A DNA stretch of 64,000 nt. It comes from Breviolum minutum Mf 1.05b.01 (lineage: Eukaryota; Sar; Dinophyceae; Suessiales; Symbiodiniaceae). The notes beneath the pieces were generated by a model, which did not search any database, was not told where the DNA came from, and worked only from the letters and a program-made list of their open reading frames with translations. A program made the translations under genes and the position numbers. Below are positions 1 to 50,525 of the stretch, piece after piece (position 1 is the first letter of the stretch; the number at the start of each line of letters is the position of its first letter). The stretch spans positions 829 through 64,828 of the forward strand of contig DF239423.1 in NCBI GenBank assembly GCA_000507305.1, written 5' to 3'.

Positions 1-592
1 GTAGTGATGAAATATATTGGGGCAAAATATGGAAATAAGAATGTTAAAATGATTTTGGGGAAAAAATGATGCTATGTAATGATGAAATATTTTGGGGGAA
101 AATCGTGTCAGGCAACCTACCCCTAAGGCCTCCCACTACTATATATATATAACAATAAGTTCCGGCTGTCATTGATTCGTTTTGTGATATAGACATATAT
201 GACATATATACATATTTGGTATGATTTGGTATGATCCATCCTTCAAATTCACTGACTTTACAGTATCCGAAGGGTCCTGTCGTCAGGTTGCGACATATTA
301 CAACAGCTTGACCTTTGAAGTGGTTGATGCTGTTGGCAGTGGCACGACCTACCCGGACAGCGATTCGAGATATTGGTACGGCCTTGCAAATGGATATGGA
401 TAACATTAGCAATATATGCACATATATGAAAAAAAGGCAGGCCTTCAATGTTTGGAACGCACATTTGAGACTACATGTTGATACATCTTGAAAATGGATC
501 GTGCATCCTAGATTCAGCAACTTGTAAGTTAAGTTGTACCAAAGATCTGTGTGGTGATTTCTGACATTTGGTATTTTCATATCTTTTTCAAG

Positions 593-41263
<40,671 letters not shown>

Positions 41264-42934
41264 AAGGGAACAGACAAACGTGCATCGTATCAATCATTTG
41301 TACAGTCTCTCTGACTTATCAATTTTAAATATACGCATATCTAATAGGCATTTTGGTGCAGTACTGGACATGAAGAATGATTAACAGCAGCTTTGCTGGT
41401 ATTGTTTGAACATACCGCATTCAGAACGCAAGAGTGGGCCATGTCTCCGCGGCGGCAAGAAAGACGTGCGGCTGAGGTTTGAAATGTCTTTTGAGTTCTC
41501 TCCACAGAGCAGCCAAACGAAGGCGTGGAACGTGAGAGGATGAGAGGATGAAGCATTTCACAGGAAAGTGGGATTTGGTTTTCAACGTCTCCTTGATCTA
41601 TGACGCTTTGATACAATTTGCCACGGCGCTCCTGACCAGAAAATTTCGGCTGTTTGCAACTGCTGTGAGCTGTTTGCAACTGTTGCTGAGCTTCATCGCC
41701 AAAAGGAGTCCTTTTGGTCCTTTGTACTTCTTGGGCCAAAAGTAGAGGAGCACTTTCTGGTGGCAGGTCCATGGGTCAAAAACTGGCACGTCACAATGCT
41801 TGGGCAAAAGGGGGTCCCATGGCATAATGTTTCTTCAAGTCTTGTGGACTTGTGGGCAGATGAGCATGCTTCAAGGGCAACAAAAATAGACCAAAAATCA
41901 GAGTTCCAATTCGCATCAAACACATCATCGCACAGTGTTTTGAGGGGAACTGTGCCCTTGCACGCTTCACTTTCTTGGTCTGGGTCACTGTGATGCCACT
42001 GTATACTGTATCTTGCGGTGACATGAATCCTGGTCCACAAGAAGCACTTTTACGACATGAGTTTGCGTTTCCCAGCTACTGAGCTACAAAATCTGTTTCA
42101 CTCATGGAAGTGGACACGCACTGCGAACAGGCACTGTACAAGAGCCTCGCATTGGAATGGACAAGCAGGGGAGCCTGTGGAGAGGATGTGGAGAAGGATG
42201 ATTCACTGCCCCTTCCTGATCGTTACAAGAGTCTTTTTCTCAAAAGGATTATATATGGAGCTGAAAGTAGTGAAAGTCTGGTGATATCATCCTTTGATTT
42301 CCCGTGATTTCCCGGTGCATTCGGCTGCTAGTTTGATGAATCTTGATCCTACTGGAAGACATGAAGGCACACGTGGAAAAAACGTTAGCCGCTTTCCGCA
42401 TCAAGGTAGATCAGTACCTACCCCGTGGGCAATCCCACACAGAGGATTAGTTGATCGGGACTTGACATGTCTATACTGAAACTATCACACTCTGCTCCCT
42501 TTGAAAAGAGGATCAAATGCCAAGACAGACATCTGTTCTTCTGTGGGAATGACTCAGACTCAGACTGACAGAACAGCAAAGGAAGCGCGGGTTTGAGTCT
42601 TTGAACACGACTGACTCACTCCATTGAGACTATATTGATTGGACGTTTCCCTCCACAAGGCATGCTGTCGCAAATAATGAACCTTTCCCCTTGCCTCCAA
42701 AAACTTATATACAATAGCATCTGATTATACCGTATACCTATCTACAGGTGCTTTGTTGTTCGCGTGATGGTACCCCAGAGCCATCTATATTTTCAATAGA
42801 CATATCCAAGTGAGGGTTTTCAACTTGCTGGGTGCTACACACCCTGAATACCCATGTCTTGAATTTCACCCATATATTCGGTGGCTCTGTTCGCCAACAA
42901 GTTTCTGGTACTCCTTAGTCGCCTCAAATCTGCG
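41264..42934. other. Interval between genes A and B; GC-rich patches, no gene assigned
   Basis: From 41,380 to 42,310 the DNA is GC-richer than the introns and open on both strands in several frames: for example KKDVRLRFEMSFEFSPQ on + at 41,440-41,540, CEQALYKSLALEWTSRGA on + at 42,114-42,260, and overlapping minus-strand frames at 41,341-42,040. No domain was recognised and no consistent exon chain was found. It may be a decayed mobile element or a small unrecognised gene. Confidence 0.4.
42919..42934 (+). promoter_or_regulatory. Possible spliced-leader acceptor and 5' UTR of gene B
   Basis: A pyrimidine-containing tract followed by CCTTAG ends at 42,919, 15 bases before the proposed ATG at 42,935. 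In a dinoflagellate this would be a candidate trans-splice acceptor. Inference from context only. Confidence 0.35.
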
Positions 42935-42999
42935 ATGGCACAGCCCGCGCCATGGATACCAGACGACGAAGTGAGCGAGTGCCCGTTGTGCACCCAGAA
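42935..42999 (+). CDS. Gene B exon 1: start and first FYVE zinc pair
   Basis: ATG at 42,935; reads [19 protein letters not shown] then TQ; ends phase 2 at AGAA|GTGCCT. The open frame extends upstream, but this Met directly precedes the FYVE domain and follows a possible trans-splice acceptor. Confidence 0.72.
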
Positions 43000-45900
43000 G
43001 TGCCTTGTCATTTTCATCATTTCTTGTTGTACCAATGTACCAACAGACTGGGTTAAGGGGATACATCTTGACGATGATGATACTTGATTTCATCACGATT
43101 TCTGAAAACCATTGTATGTTGTTGGATGTCTTTGCCGTTGTGCAGTTTGTTGATTCTTTTGAGGGTTCTGCACATCCATTCATTCATCCTTTTGACCCAG
43201 GGCAATGCCGCCCTTCCACCAAGGTTTTCAAGTACCAGACGAAAGCATCACTGTCGGGCTTGCGGTCGTGTGGTCTGTGGTAGCTGCAGTGCCAACAAGC
43301 TATTCCTTCCCAGCTACAGCAAGGATGAAAGAACCAGAGCAAAAGGTGGTGGAGATGGTCCGGAATGGTCTTTTTTGACAGCAATGCCATGCGTTTATTC
43401 ATACATATGACTATGTTTTTTTGCATTTTTCGGCAATTTTTTCCCCATTACTCTTTTTTTCTTAAATAAAGCAACAAGTAGTTTGCATCCCCTACATCTC
43501 CATGCTGACATCCAGGAGGAGCGTGTTTGTGACGGCTGCTTCGATCTGCTTCAGCATGACAGAAGCCGCCCGGTGAACGAGCAATTCTTGGAATTGAAGA
43601 GGATTGAGGCTTCCCATGGAGCTCGGTGGTGGATCCCGATCTTAGGAGAGTTGAACGCCCACCCCGGGGCTTTCACGAAAGTGATGGGTTTGCTCGGTAT
43701 TTCCATCGTATTTCTCACTATTGATAAATGATAAATCCAGACATGTCCTTGTTAGATGTTGGCTAGCAGTATTGCTATGATGCTGCTAGTATCAATTCCT
43801 TAAATGTTGGCTGTATCATCAAAAGTTTTCGTTTTTTCAATCAAACACACCCGTACTGGTATGTCTATGGTATATGTATGTATATGTGAAGCTTGTGGAG
43901 CGCCCGAGCTACGATGATCATTTTGCCAGACACGTGCCAGGCATCCTTGAAAGCTGACTTGCGGGACAAGCAGCAGCAGGAAGATTGGTTCCGGAGCTTT
44001 TTGGCTCAGGTAACTTGTCCAATTTACGAAGTACTGGCTTGGTGGGAAAGGTGATAGAATGGATCAAACAGATTCAAATTTAGCCAATATGAAAATAATT
44101 CAAAATGCCGAGTATGCGGGTGGGTCTAGTACAGTGATTGGATCATCATTTGGATTGATTGAGAAGAATGGACAAAGTATGGACAGATTGCATACGTTGG
44201 AGTAACCGTAACCTGTTTGACTGTGTAAAATCTTGTTTGACAAAACCATTATGTTTAATTGTCAAACTGTGTTATTTTTTAAATACAAGTATATAATGTA
44301 TTTAATGTTATATTTGTATATATGTTTGTAGGAGTGATATGTATTACATAGTATCATATAGTATGTATTAGGTATACAAGATCATAATACAAAATCAATA
44401 TCGTTCACATTTCTAAAACAACACACCAAAGACAGGTCAGTGGTCAGAGTTGCGACGACTTGCCACAGCTGGTGGCCAGCAGTCAACTCCAATGGCGAGA
44501 GACGTGTCAACGGCTCCGGCAGGACCTACGGTTGGGGTGAGGTGAAGGAAGTTGATTCATTCCATAATATGAGGCTCAGCCAAAATTCCAAAATTTTCAA
44601 CATGTTTTTTAGAGGTTGTACTGTACTTGTCTAGTTTAGATGATTTTTGATACGTTCCATCCATGTTCTAAATTGGCCATGATGTGAGGGAAAGTGGTTG
44701 AACGGATGGATAATGGCTTGTCAAGTGATGGAAGGGATGGACATCGTTTTTACATTCCAAGTGACATGCTGTGAAGTTTAAGTTTCTCCTGTCACTTTCT
44801 TGACAGGCCGTAGGCCATCATTTGATGGGTTTGGCCAAGCAGTGAGGAAGAAGTTACAGTTGCCTTGAACTTTGAAGCTCACGAAACCTAAAAGAACCGA
44901 TAGGGGGCTCCCCACACAACCGATGCCCCGTAGTCCATGGTTCAGATGAACAGAGGCCATCAGTTTCAGATACGGCGAAACACTTTCTTTTCTCTTTTGC
45001 ATGCTTTTTTTGGTATAATAGGCAGCACCCACAGATACCCCAATCGATATCAACCGATACTCAGTACGAAGACCTGCTGTGGTGAAAGCATGTGACGACA
45101 GCTCAATGGTTTCACCCGCAGATTTCGCGCCTATGGCAAGTGTAGCCTAGATGAACAAGGGGGGCATTCGAATATTTTGCAGTTACAGTTTTCTGCATTT
45201 GCTAGCAAAAAGAACTCAGGACATCTCGGGACATCTTGACTTGCTCGACCTTGCAATTCACCTTCCATTTTTAAAACCTTGGCCTACATGTTCCGGATCA
45301 ATGTAGCAAATTAAATCATCCCATGTAAATTGCAAGCTTCTGCTTGTGATGTTGTTGTCCCGAACATCCAACACCCAAATAAACGATAGGGGACCCCCCC
45401 TACATTTAGTGATAGCATTTTTCCCGAACAAGTAATTTGTCGGTAGCTCATATTAATATGTATTCATATAACATATGAACACTAATTATTACATGTAATT
45501 TATATACGTATAACATCGTATAACTACGTATGTAATTTGAACCTATATGTCATATTTGCATAATCCCATATCATTAAAGCATATTCCTTTGCATCTTTTT
45601 GGGGCTGCAGGAAGAACTGGATCTAAAGCAACTGGAAGAAAGCAACGAAAAAGCTGAAGCTGAGCTACGTACCTTGATCTTGTTGGTGTGCGGTGTTGGA
45701 CTGGATAGATCTTGGTGACTTTGGTAGATTTGTTGTGGGGGAGGGTTGAGGGTTGAGATGGTGGAAAAGAATGGAAAAGATCGAAATGATAAGAAATGAA
45801 GTTCGAAGATGTATTGTGACAATTTCAGGCACAAGATTTTTTGGAAGGACTTGGAGGTTTTTTTTTGTTGAAGGGTCGGAACTTTAAGGTTTAGTAAGTT

Positions 45901-47357
45901 GCCATGTTATTTGGCAGACTTAATCGTTTCGAAAGAATCGAGAAATCGGTTCGTTTTCGGGGTACCAATGGACCTCTGAGTCGATCGCCAGTTGTTGAAG
46001 TGATGCACCCTTTTGGCCCTCTTGGACGACTCATGTTGTTTTTTTTCCTTATATTTTCTGGGTGGTGGCAACTCAAATATTTTTTATTTTCACCCCTGTT
46101 TGGAGAAGATTCCCATTTTGACTAATATTTTTCAGATGGGTTGAAACCACCAACCAGTTTTTGTTGCGTTTGTTGAAAAAACAATCCACGCTTTCACGAC
46201 AAACAGACATTTTTTTTTTCGGATCCATTTTGAAAAAGGCCCATAACAAATGGGCCCCAAATTTCATGTGAAAACCGCCAATGGCGGCATCTTTCAGCCT
46301 TGGGAAAACGGCCTAGGTGTCCGTGCCAGTTCAGTAGAGGAGCTGCAAAAACGAATACAGACGATGCAGCGTGACCTCAAGGACTTCTGGGAGTCATGCC
46401 ATTCCACCACCAAGTGGTTAGCAGGATTTCTGAACCATCAACAGTAGGTGATACACCCTCTGAGTTTAACAGCTAGCCTATTAAAAATGATGAGCAAAGG
46501 AAAACCTTCCTGTTTTCGGAAGGTAACTTTTCAGGGGGACTATGTCAATTGATTTCTTTGAAATGACTTCCTGGGTTTGAGGATTTCAAAGGTTTTCTTG
46601 TTATTTTGCTGAAACAGATTTCCCAACTGTTCAATTACCCCCCCAAAGCTTAACAGTTCGCCCCTGACAAGTTCCCTTCCCAATAGGAAAGGATCGTCTT
46701 CCAACCACCATTTTGCAGGGGCTAACCACGAAACTTCAGGTAGTGTAGTTTTCATGGTTGAAACGGAGGCGAGAAGGGATGCATTCATCCAGAGATCATT
46801 CGACGCGCAGGAACGGCCGAATCTTCAAAGCCAATGCGAGGAACTGCAAAGAAGCACTGGCATCTTGCAACAGGACTTTTCCCATATAAAACAATGGGAC
46901 GGTTGTAGATTCACCTACATGAATGGTTGGATTTTTATGGCATATGTAAATGTAGGTAAATATACAATCATCCCATGCATGCTGTGGGTTTTTTTCATCG
47001 ACCTTTTGTCGGCTGAGGTTTTTTTGCGGTCTGTTGTTTCTGGGTGCAAGGTAGCTACCTTCCAGATTTGACGATGACGAAATGATACTCTCATGGTGCT
47101 AATGCCAGCATCCACCATGTCCATGGTTTTCTTCACCCTATCCATCACTGGATGATATACCACCAAAGATCTCAAGAGTCACATGGAAGTCAGCCACACC
47201 AAAAAAAATCATATGCACCGTGGCTAAATCAAGCCTAACAAGCACTACTAGATGCTTACATCCTCACGTTTTTGGGTGTTTGTTCCCTTTCCGCAAGGAG
47301 CTGGCCGGTTTGCGTCAACGAAGCTTTGCGCTGGAGGCAGTAGGGATGCCAGCACAG
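42935..47357 (+). CDS. Gene B: FYVE zinc finger followed by coiled coil (3' end not found)
   Basis: Nine exons on the + strand. Exons 1-3 spell a complete FYVE domain: the W-x2-D motif ([14 protein letters not shown]), the basic R(R/K)HHCRACG motif, CGSC, and ERVCDGC, so four CxxC pairs supply all eight zinc ligands. FYVE domains bind phosphatidylinositol-3-phosphate on endosomes. The remaining exons encode charged, Leu/Gln-rich coiled coil ([52 protein letters not shown]). The layout resembles EEA1/rabenosyn-type endosomal tethers, but with FYVE at the N terminus. Three introns require GA donors. No stop was found by 47,357; the gene may end before the gap at 47,828 or continue. Confidence 0.75.
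43224..43323 (+). CDS. Gene B exon 2: FYVE core
   Basis: Acceptor CACCAAG|G, phase 2; reads [19 protein letters not shown] then [14 protein letters not shown]. No GT donor gives the right frame; AGCAAG|GATGAA (GA) does, and yields exactly 16 residues between the third and fourth zinc pairs, as in EEA1-type FYVE domains. Confidence 0.72.
43516..43625 (+). CDS. Gene B exon 3: last FYVE zinc pair
   Basis: Acceptor ACATCCAG|G; phase 0 reads [19 protein letters not shown] then [17 protein letters not shown]; donor GCTCG|GTGGTG, phase 2. Confidence 0.74.
43892..44009 (+). CDS. Gene B exon 4: coiled coil
   Basis: Phase 2 in; reads [19 protein letters not shown] then [20 protein letters not shown]; donor GCTCAG|GTAACT, phase 0. 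Acceptor TGTGAAG|C is the least certain part. Confidence 0.62.
44436..44522 (+). CDS. Gene B exon 5: coiled coil, GA donor
   Basis: Acceptor AAGACAG|G; phase 0 reads [18 protein letters not shown] then [11 protein letters not shown]. The only GT donor (44,537) breaks the frame; CGGCAG|GACCTA joins to give [17 protein letters not shown] with heptad spacing intact. Confidence 0.64.
45611..45668 (+). CDS. Gene B exon 6: coiled coil
   Basis: Acceptor GGCTGCAG|G; reads [19 protein letters not shown]; donor GCTAC|GTACCT, phase 1. Confidence 0.72.
46060..46157 (+). mobile_element. M2 introner-like element
   Basis: Starts GGGTGGTGGCAACTCAAAT, contains TTTTCACCCCTGTTTGG, ends GTTGAAACCACCAACCAG. Confidence 0.7.
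46317..46392 (+). CDS. Gene B exon 7: coiled coil
   Basis: Acceptor GGCCTAG|G, phase 1 (C+GT = Arg); reads [19 protein letters not shown] then LKDFW; donor TGGGA|GTCATG, phase 2. Confidence 0.7.
46400..46447 (+). mobile_element. Truncated M1 element
   Basis: Only the right end is present: GTTAGCAGGATTTCTGAACC followed by ATCAACAGTAG, immediately downstream of gene B exon 7. Confidence 0.55.
46448..46745 (+). mobile_element. Cluster of degenerate M3/M4-type elements
   Basis: At 46,448-46,540 ACACCCTCTGAGTTTAACAG pairs with TTTTCAGGGGG; at 46,637-46,745 CCCCCCAAAGCTTAACAG pairs with GAAACTTCAGG. Both carry the GGAAA..TTTTCAGG interior. Confidence 0.45.
46777..46873 (+). CDS. Gene B exon 8: coiled coil, GA donor
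   Basis: Acceptor GCGAGAAG|G, phase 2; reads [18 protein letters not shown] then [14 protein letters not shown]. Ending at CAACAG|GACTTT (GA) gives phase 0 for the next exon; the GT donor at 46,902 does not. Confidence 0.62.
47298..47357 (+). CDS. Gene B exon 9: coiled coil
   Basis: Acceptor TTCCGCAAG|G; reads [20 protein letters not shown], 20 whole codons; donor GCACAG|GTTAGT. Confidence 0.68.
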
Positions 47358-47630
47358 GTTAGTAAGTTTGGGGAAAACAAACCTTTTACGAACAGAAACG
47401 GTTGTTTCGGGAGTCGAAACAAACTTTTGGCCGCTCACGAAACCTGTGTTTCGTGCTTCAAAACAAACCTTTTTCGTGGGCAGATGGCAATCCAGTGTCT
47501 ACACGAAATGTCGTCAAGTTTCTGCACAAAACACAGCGCAGGAAAACTAAACTTTGGCCACCGAAAGGCTTGTTTCAGACTGAGAAACCTTTGTTTTCCG
47601 CAAAAAACTCAAAGCAAACTCTACTAGGCA
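47358..47630. repeat. GAAACAAACCTTT-type short repeats, left cluster
   Basis: Repeated GAAACAAAC, CGAAACAAACTTTT, AAACAAACCTTTTTCG and ACGAAACCTGTGTTTCGTG motifs, several palindromic, directly after gene B exon 9. Confidence 0.55.
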
Positions 47631-47734
47631 GGACGCACCCCAACAAATAGTCTAATTGAGACTGCTACTACTTTTTTTTTTTGGCCCCCCCCCGGCCAGA
47701 CTATTACTACTTTTTTTCTTTTGGGTAGTAGTTG

Positions 47735-47742
47735 TAGAAGTC

Positions 47743-47799
<57 letters not shown>

Positions 47800-48390
47800 A
47801 GGAGTAGTAGTAGTAGTAGTGGTATAGNNNNNNNNNNNNNNNNNNNNNNNNNNNNNNNNNNNNNNNNNNNNNNNNNNNNNNNNNNNNNNNNNNNNNNNNN
47901 NNNNNNNNNNNNNNNNNNNNNNNNNNNNNNNNNNNNNNNNNNNNNNNNNNNNNNNNNNNNNNNNNNNNNNNNNNNNNNNNNNNNNNNNNNNNNNNNNNNN
48001 NNNNNNNNNNNNNNNNNNNNNNNNNNNNNNNNNNNNNNNNNNNNNNNNNNNNNNNNNNNNNNNNNNNNNNNNNNNNNNNNNNNNNNNNNNNNNNNNNNNN
48101 NNNNNNNNNNNNNNNNNNNNNNNNNNNNNNNNNNNNNNNNNNNNNNNNNNNNNNNNNNNNNNNNNNNNNNNNNNNNNNNNNNNNNNNNNNNNNNNNNNNN
48201 NNNNNNNNNNNNNNNNNNNNNNNNNNNNNNNNNNNNNNNNNNNNNNNNNNNNNNNNNNNNNNNNNNNNNNNNNNNNNNNNNNNNNNNNNNNNNNNNNNNN
48301 NNNNNNNNNNNNNNNNNNNNNNNNNNNNNNNNNNNNNNNNNNNNNNNNNNNNNNNNNNNNNNNNNNNNNNNNNNNNNNNNNNNNNNNNNG
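47735..48390. repeat. (TAG)n repeat with assembly gap
   Basis: Pure GTAGTAGTAG tract followed by undetermined bases 47,828-48,389. Confidence 0.88.
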
Positions 48391-48451
48391 AGGGCGCAGT
48401 GCCCCCGCCCCCCCAGATGCTGTTGGTTTTGCTGCGCTGGCACCCTGCTGG

Positions 48452-48485
<34 letters not shown>

Positions 48486-48640
48486 GGTTGTTGTTGTGGT
48501 TGCTTTCGCCGCAGAGGAGGCCAGCCTAAAAATAAATACATTTAAAGTTGGAAAGGGTTGGGACAAGGCCGCAGCGCCTCCCCCCAGATGCTGGTGCCCT
48601 TGCCGCGCTGGCACCCTGCTGCTGTTGCTGTTGTTCCTGA
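48390..48640. repeat. Duplicated GC-rich block with TTG repeats
   Basis: CCCCCCAGATGCTG.. GCGCTGGCACCCTGCTG occurs at 48,405-48,452 and again at 48,580-48,625, each followed by a GTTGTTGTTG-type tract. Confidence 0.75.
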
Positions 48641-48935
48641 AACTCAAGTTTCGAAACGTTAGTTTCAAAGGTAAAAAACTCACTCTTTGTGCAAGCGTTT
48701 GTTTTTAGCTTCGAAACTAACGTTTTAGGTCTGAGAAACGTGTGTTTTTTTCCGGGAAACTAACTAACTCTGTCTCGGGTCACAAAGGTTAGTTTTCCAC
48801 CCTAAAACAAACGTTTTTTCGAGAATTAATTTGTTTCTTTGGGAGGAGGGGCCAGGGGCCGCCCTGCCTGGTGCCGCCTGTTTGTTTTCTATGTTTTTTT
48901 TCTTGAAACAAACGTTTACAACTTTGGTTTTGGAA
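48635..48935. repeat. GAAAC/GTTTC short repeats, right cluster
   Basis: AAGTTTCGAAACGTTAGTTTC, CTTCGAAACTAACGTTTT and AAACAAACGTTT recur; same motif family as 47.36-47.63 kb on the other side of the gap. Confidence 0.55.
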
Positions 48936-50449
48936 CTTCTGCTCACCTCCTTACTCGCTAGAGGCATGGCTAAGGACACTCAGAAGTGAAATAAGAAGTT
49001 TTCTTCATGATTCCGGTAACTGCTGGAATGAAAAGGGGTGGAAAAGATGAATGGCAGATGCTTCAAGCTGGAAATGCATTCAGAAACCAGGTCATTTTTT
49101 GGATTCCCAAGACATCAAAGATGGAAAAAATCAAAATTAGAACTCACTCCTGGCAGGCGTCGTTTTCAAGCACCAGCAGCAGCACAATGTGTCTTGTCGA
49201 GAAGGGGGCCATTGTCCCTTATCGCCAGGGTTTATGAAGAATTTCCAGAATTTCCCAGGTCACAAAGAAAGGATCTAAAATCATCTAAAATCTAATAGTT
49301 GTTGATGAATGCTTCGTCTGTTGGTGGTTGTTTTGTTGACTGACAGTTTCTTTTTCAAGACTTCCGTTGGTGCTGTGGCATGTGAGCCAGTTCAGGGGAT
49401 TGTAAGGTTAGTATGTTGAGTCAAAAGACAGCTATGAGCAGTTTTTTGGTCAGTTTTTTTTTTGTAAATCCTGGTCGGTTGAAGCATCTATCAAACACCG
49501 GCCTCAACAGGTCTTCGCACTTCCTATGCTCAGGTCGTTCGTTTCCAACATCTCCCTCCCTAGCCGTATGGAGGAATGCCGTAGGGGTTGCAATCTCATG
49601 TGATGGCGTTGGTCTGTTGGTGGTGAAGCGCGCCACCAGCGATGAATGAAAATAGTTTCAGTCACCAGAGGGCACCAAGAAAATATGGAACTGGAGTGGC
49701 AAATTAGACGATCAGTTTGAACCAAAAAAATACTGTAAATTGAAATAAATTGAATAATTACATGAAATGATCAATGCTTGTTTCGTTTGAATACAGTGCG
49801 AAGAGCACGGAGCATTTTTTGATACGTAGCCCTTCTTGATGAAACTAGCAGAGTGTGAGGACAGCCCTCGGAGGGATCCATCAGTTGTTTTTTGTTCTTG
49901 AGATTTATCCACACCGCGTCTCCAAACAGTGGTAGAATCTGATAGAATCTGAGTCTCTACAGGATCTTGATATTTTGCAAGCATCTTACAGAAACGAACA
50001 ATTGGATCAGCTTTTACCCATAAATCTCAATGTTTTTGCCACCTCTTTGTGGCGCAGTGTTTCACCAAAGATCTCCAACATATTTTCGAGTTGGAAGGTC
50101 GGGTCACGCGAAGGTACCGTGGTAAAATGAAACTTGGAATGTCATGGGAAATCCGGCAACGGGAAGAAAGAATGCAACATCTTTAAAACGTCTCAGTGGT
50201 TTCAAACCATTTTACCCCCAATTTGGTTCCATCTTATCTTAGATTTTAGATGATCCAGTTGTGACATGCGCAATAATCGCAATAATATAATTTTGATATA
50301 TATTTATATTCACAAAGTATAATTACATGTGTATACATTTTCTTAAACATTTAATATTATATGTATATGATTTTCTTCAAACTGTCTTAATGATTTTTCC
50401 ACCAGGACCAATCGGCTCAGTTTTTCTCCAATCATCCCTTTCTTCACAG

Positions 50450-50525
50450 CCCTAGGCCTTGCATCAACTTCGGCGAACGTTTATTGCAGGGCGTTGCCAG
50501 CGAGTCTGTCTTGTTGGTGAATAAG
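50450..50525 (+). CDS. Gene C exon: ASH opening
   Basis: Acceptor TTCTTCACAG|C, phase 2; reads PRPCINFGERLLQGVASES then VLLVNK; donor AATAAG|GTCCGG. FG, G and L-x-N are in ASH register. Confidence 0.72.

Larger units (their letters stand above)
47358..50449. other. Interval between genes B and C: repeats, gap, no assigned exon
   Basis: Contains GAAACAAAC-type repeats, TAG and TTG microsatellites, a gap and a duplicated GC-rich block. A possible exon at 49,160-49,226 follows CTGGCAG|G and ends CGCCAGG|GTTTAT, but all three frames are open. It is unclear whether gene B ends and gene C starts here or the two are joined. Confidence 0.4.

Noticed and set aside
1-580. Exon near 260-400 reading SLTFEVVDAVGSG
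   Set aside because: Short strand-like segment but no clear acceptor and donor pair with matching phase; the first supported exon starts at 593.
41341-41772. 143-residue minus-strand frame near the end of gene A
   Set aside because: Overlaps equally long + frames, no recognisable motif; reported only as an unresolved GC-rich block.
47624-48708. Frames of over 300 residues across the second gap
   Set aside because: Undetermined bases and TAG/TTG repeats; no protein can be inferred.
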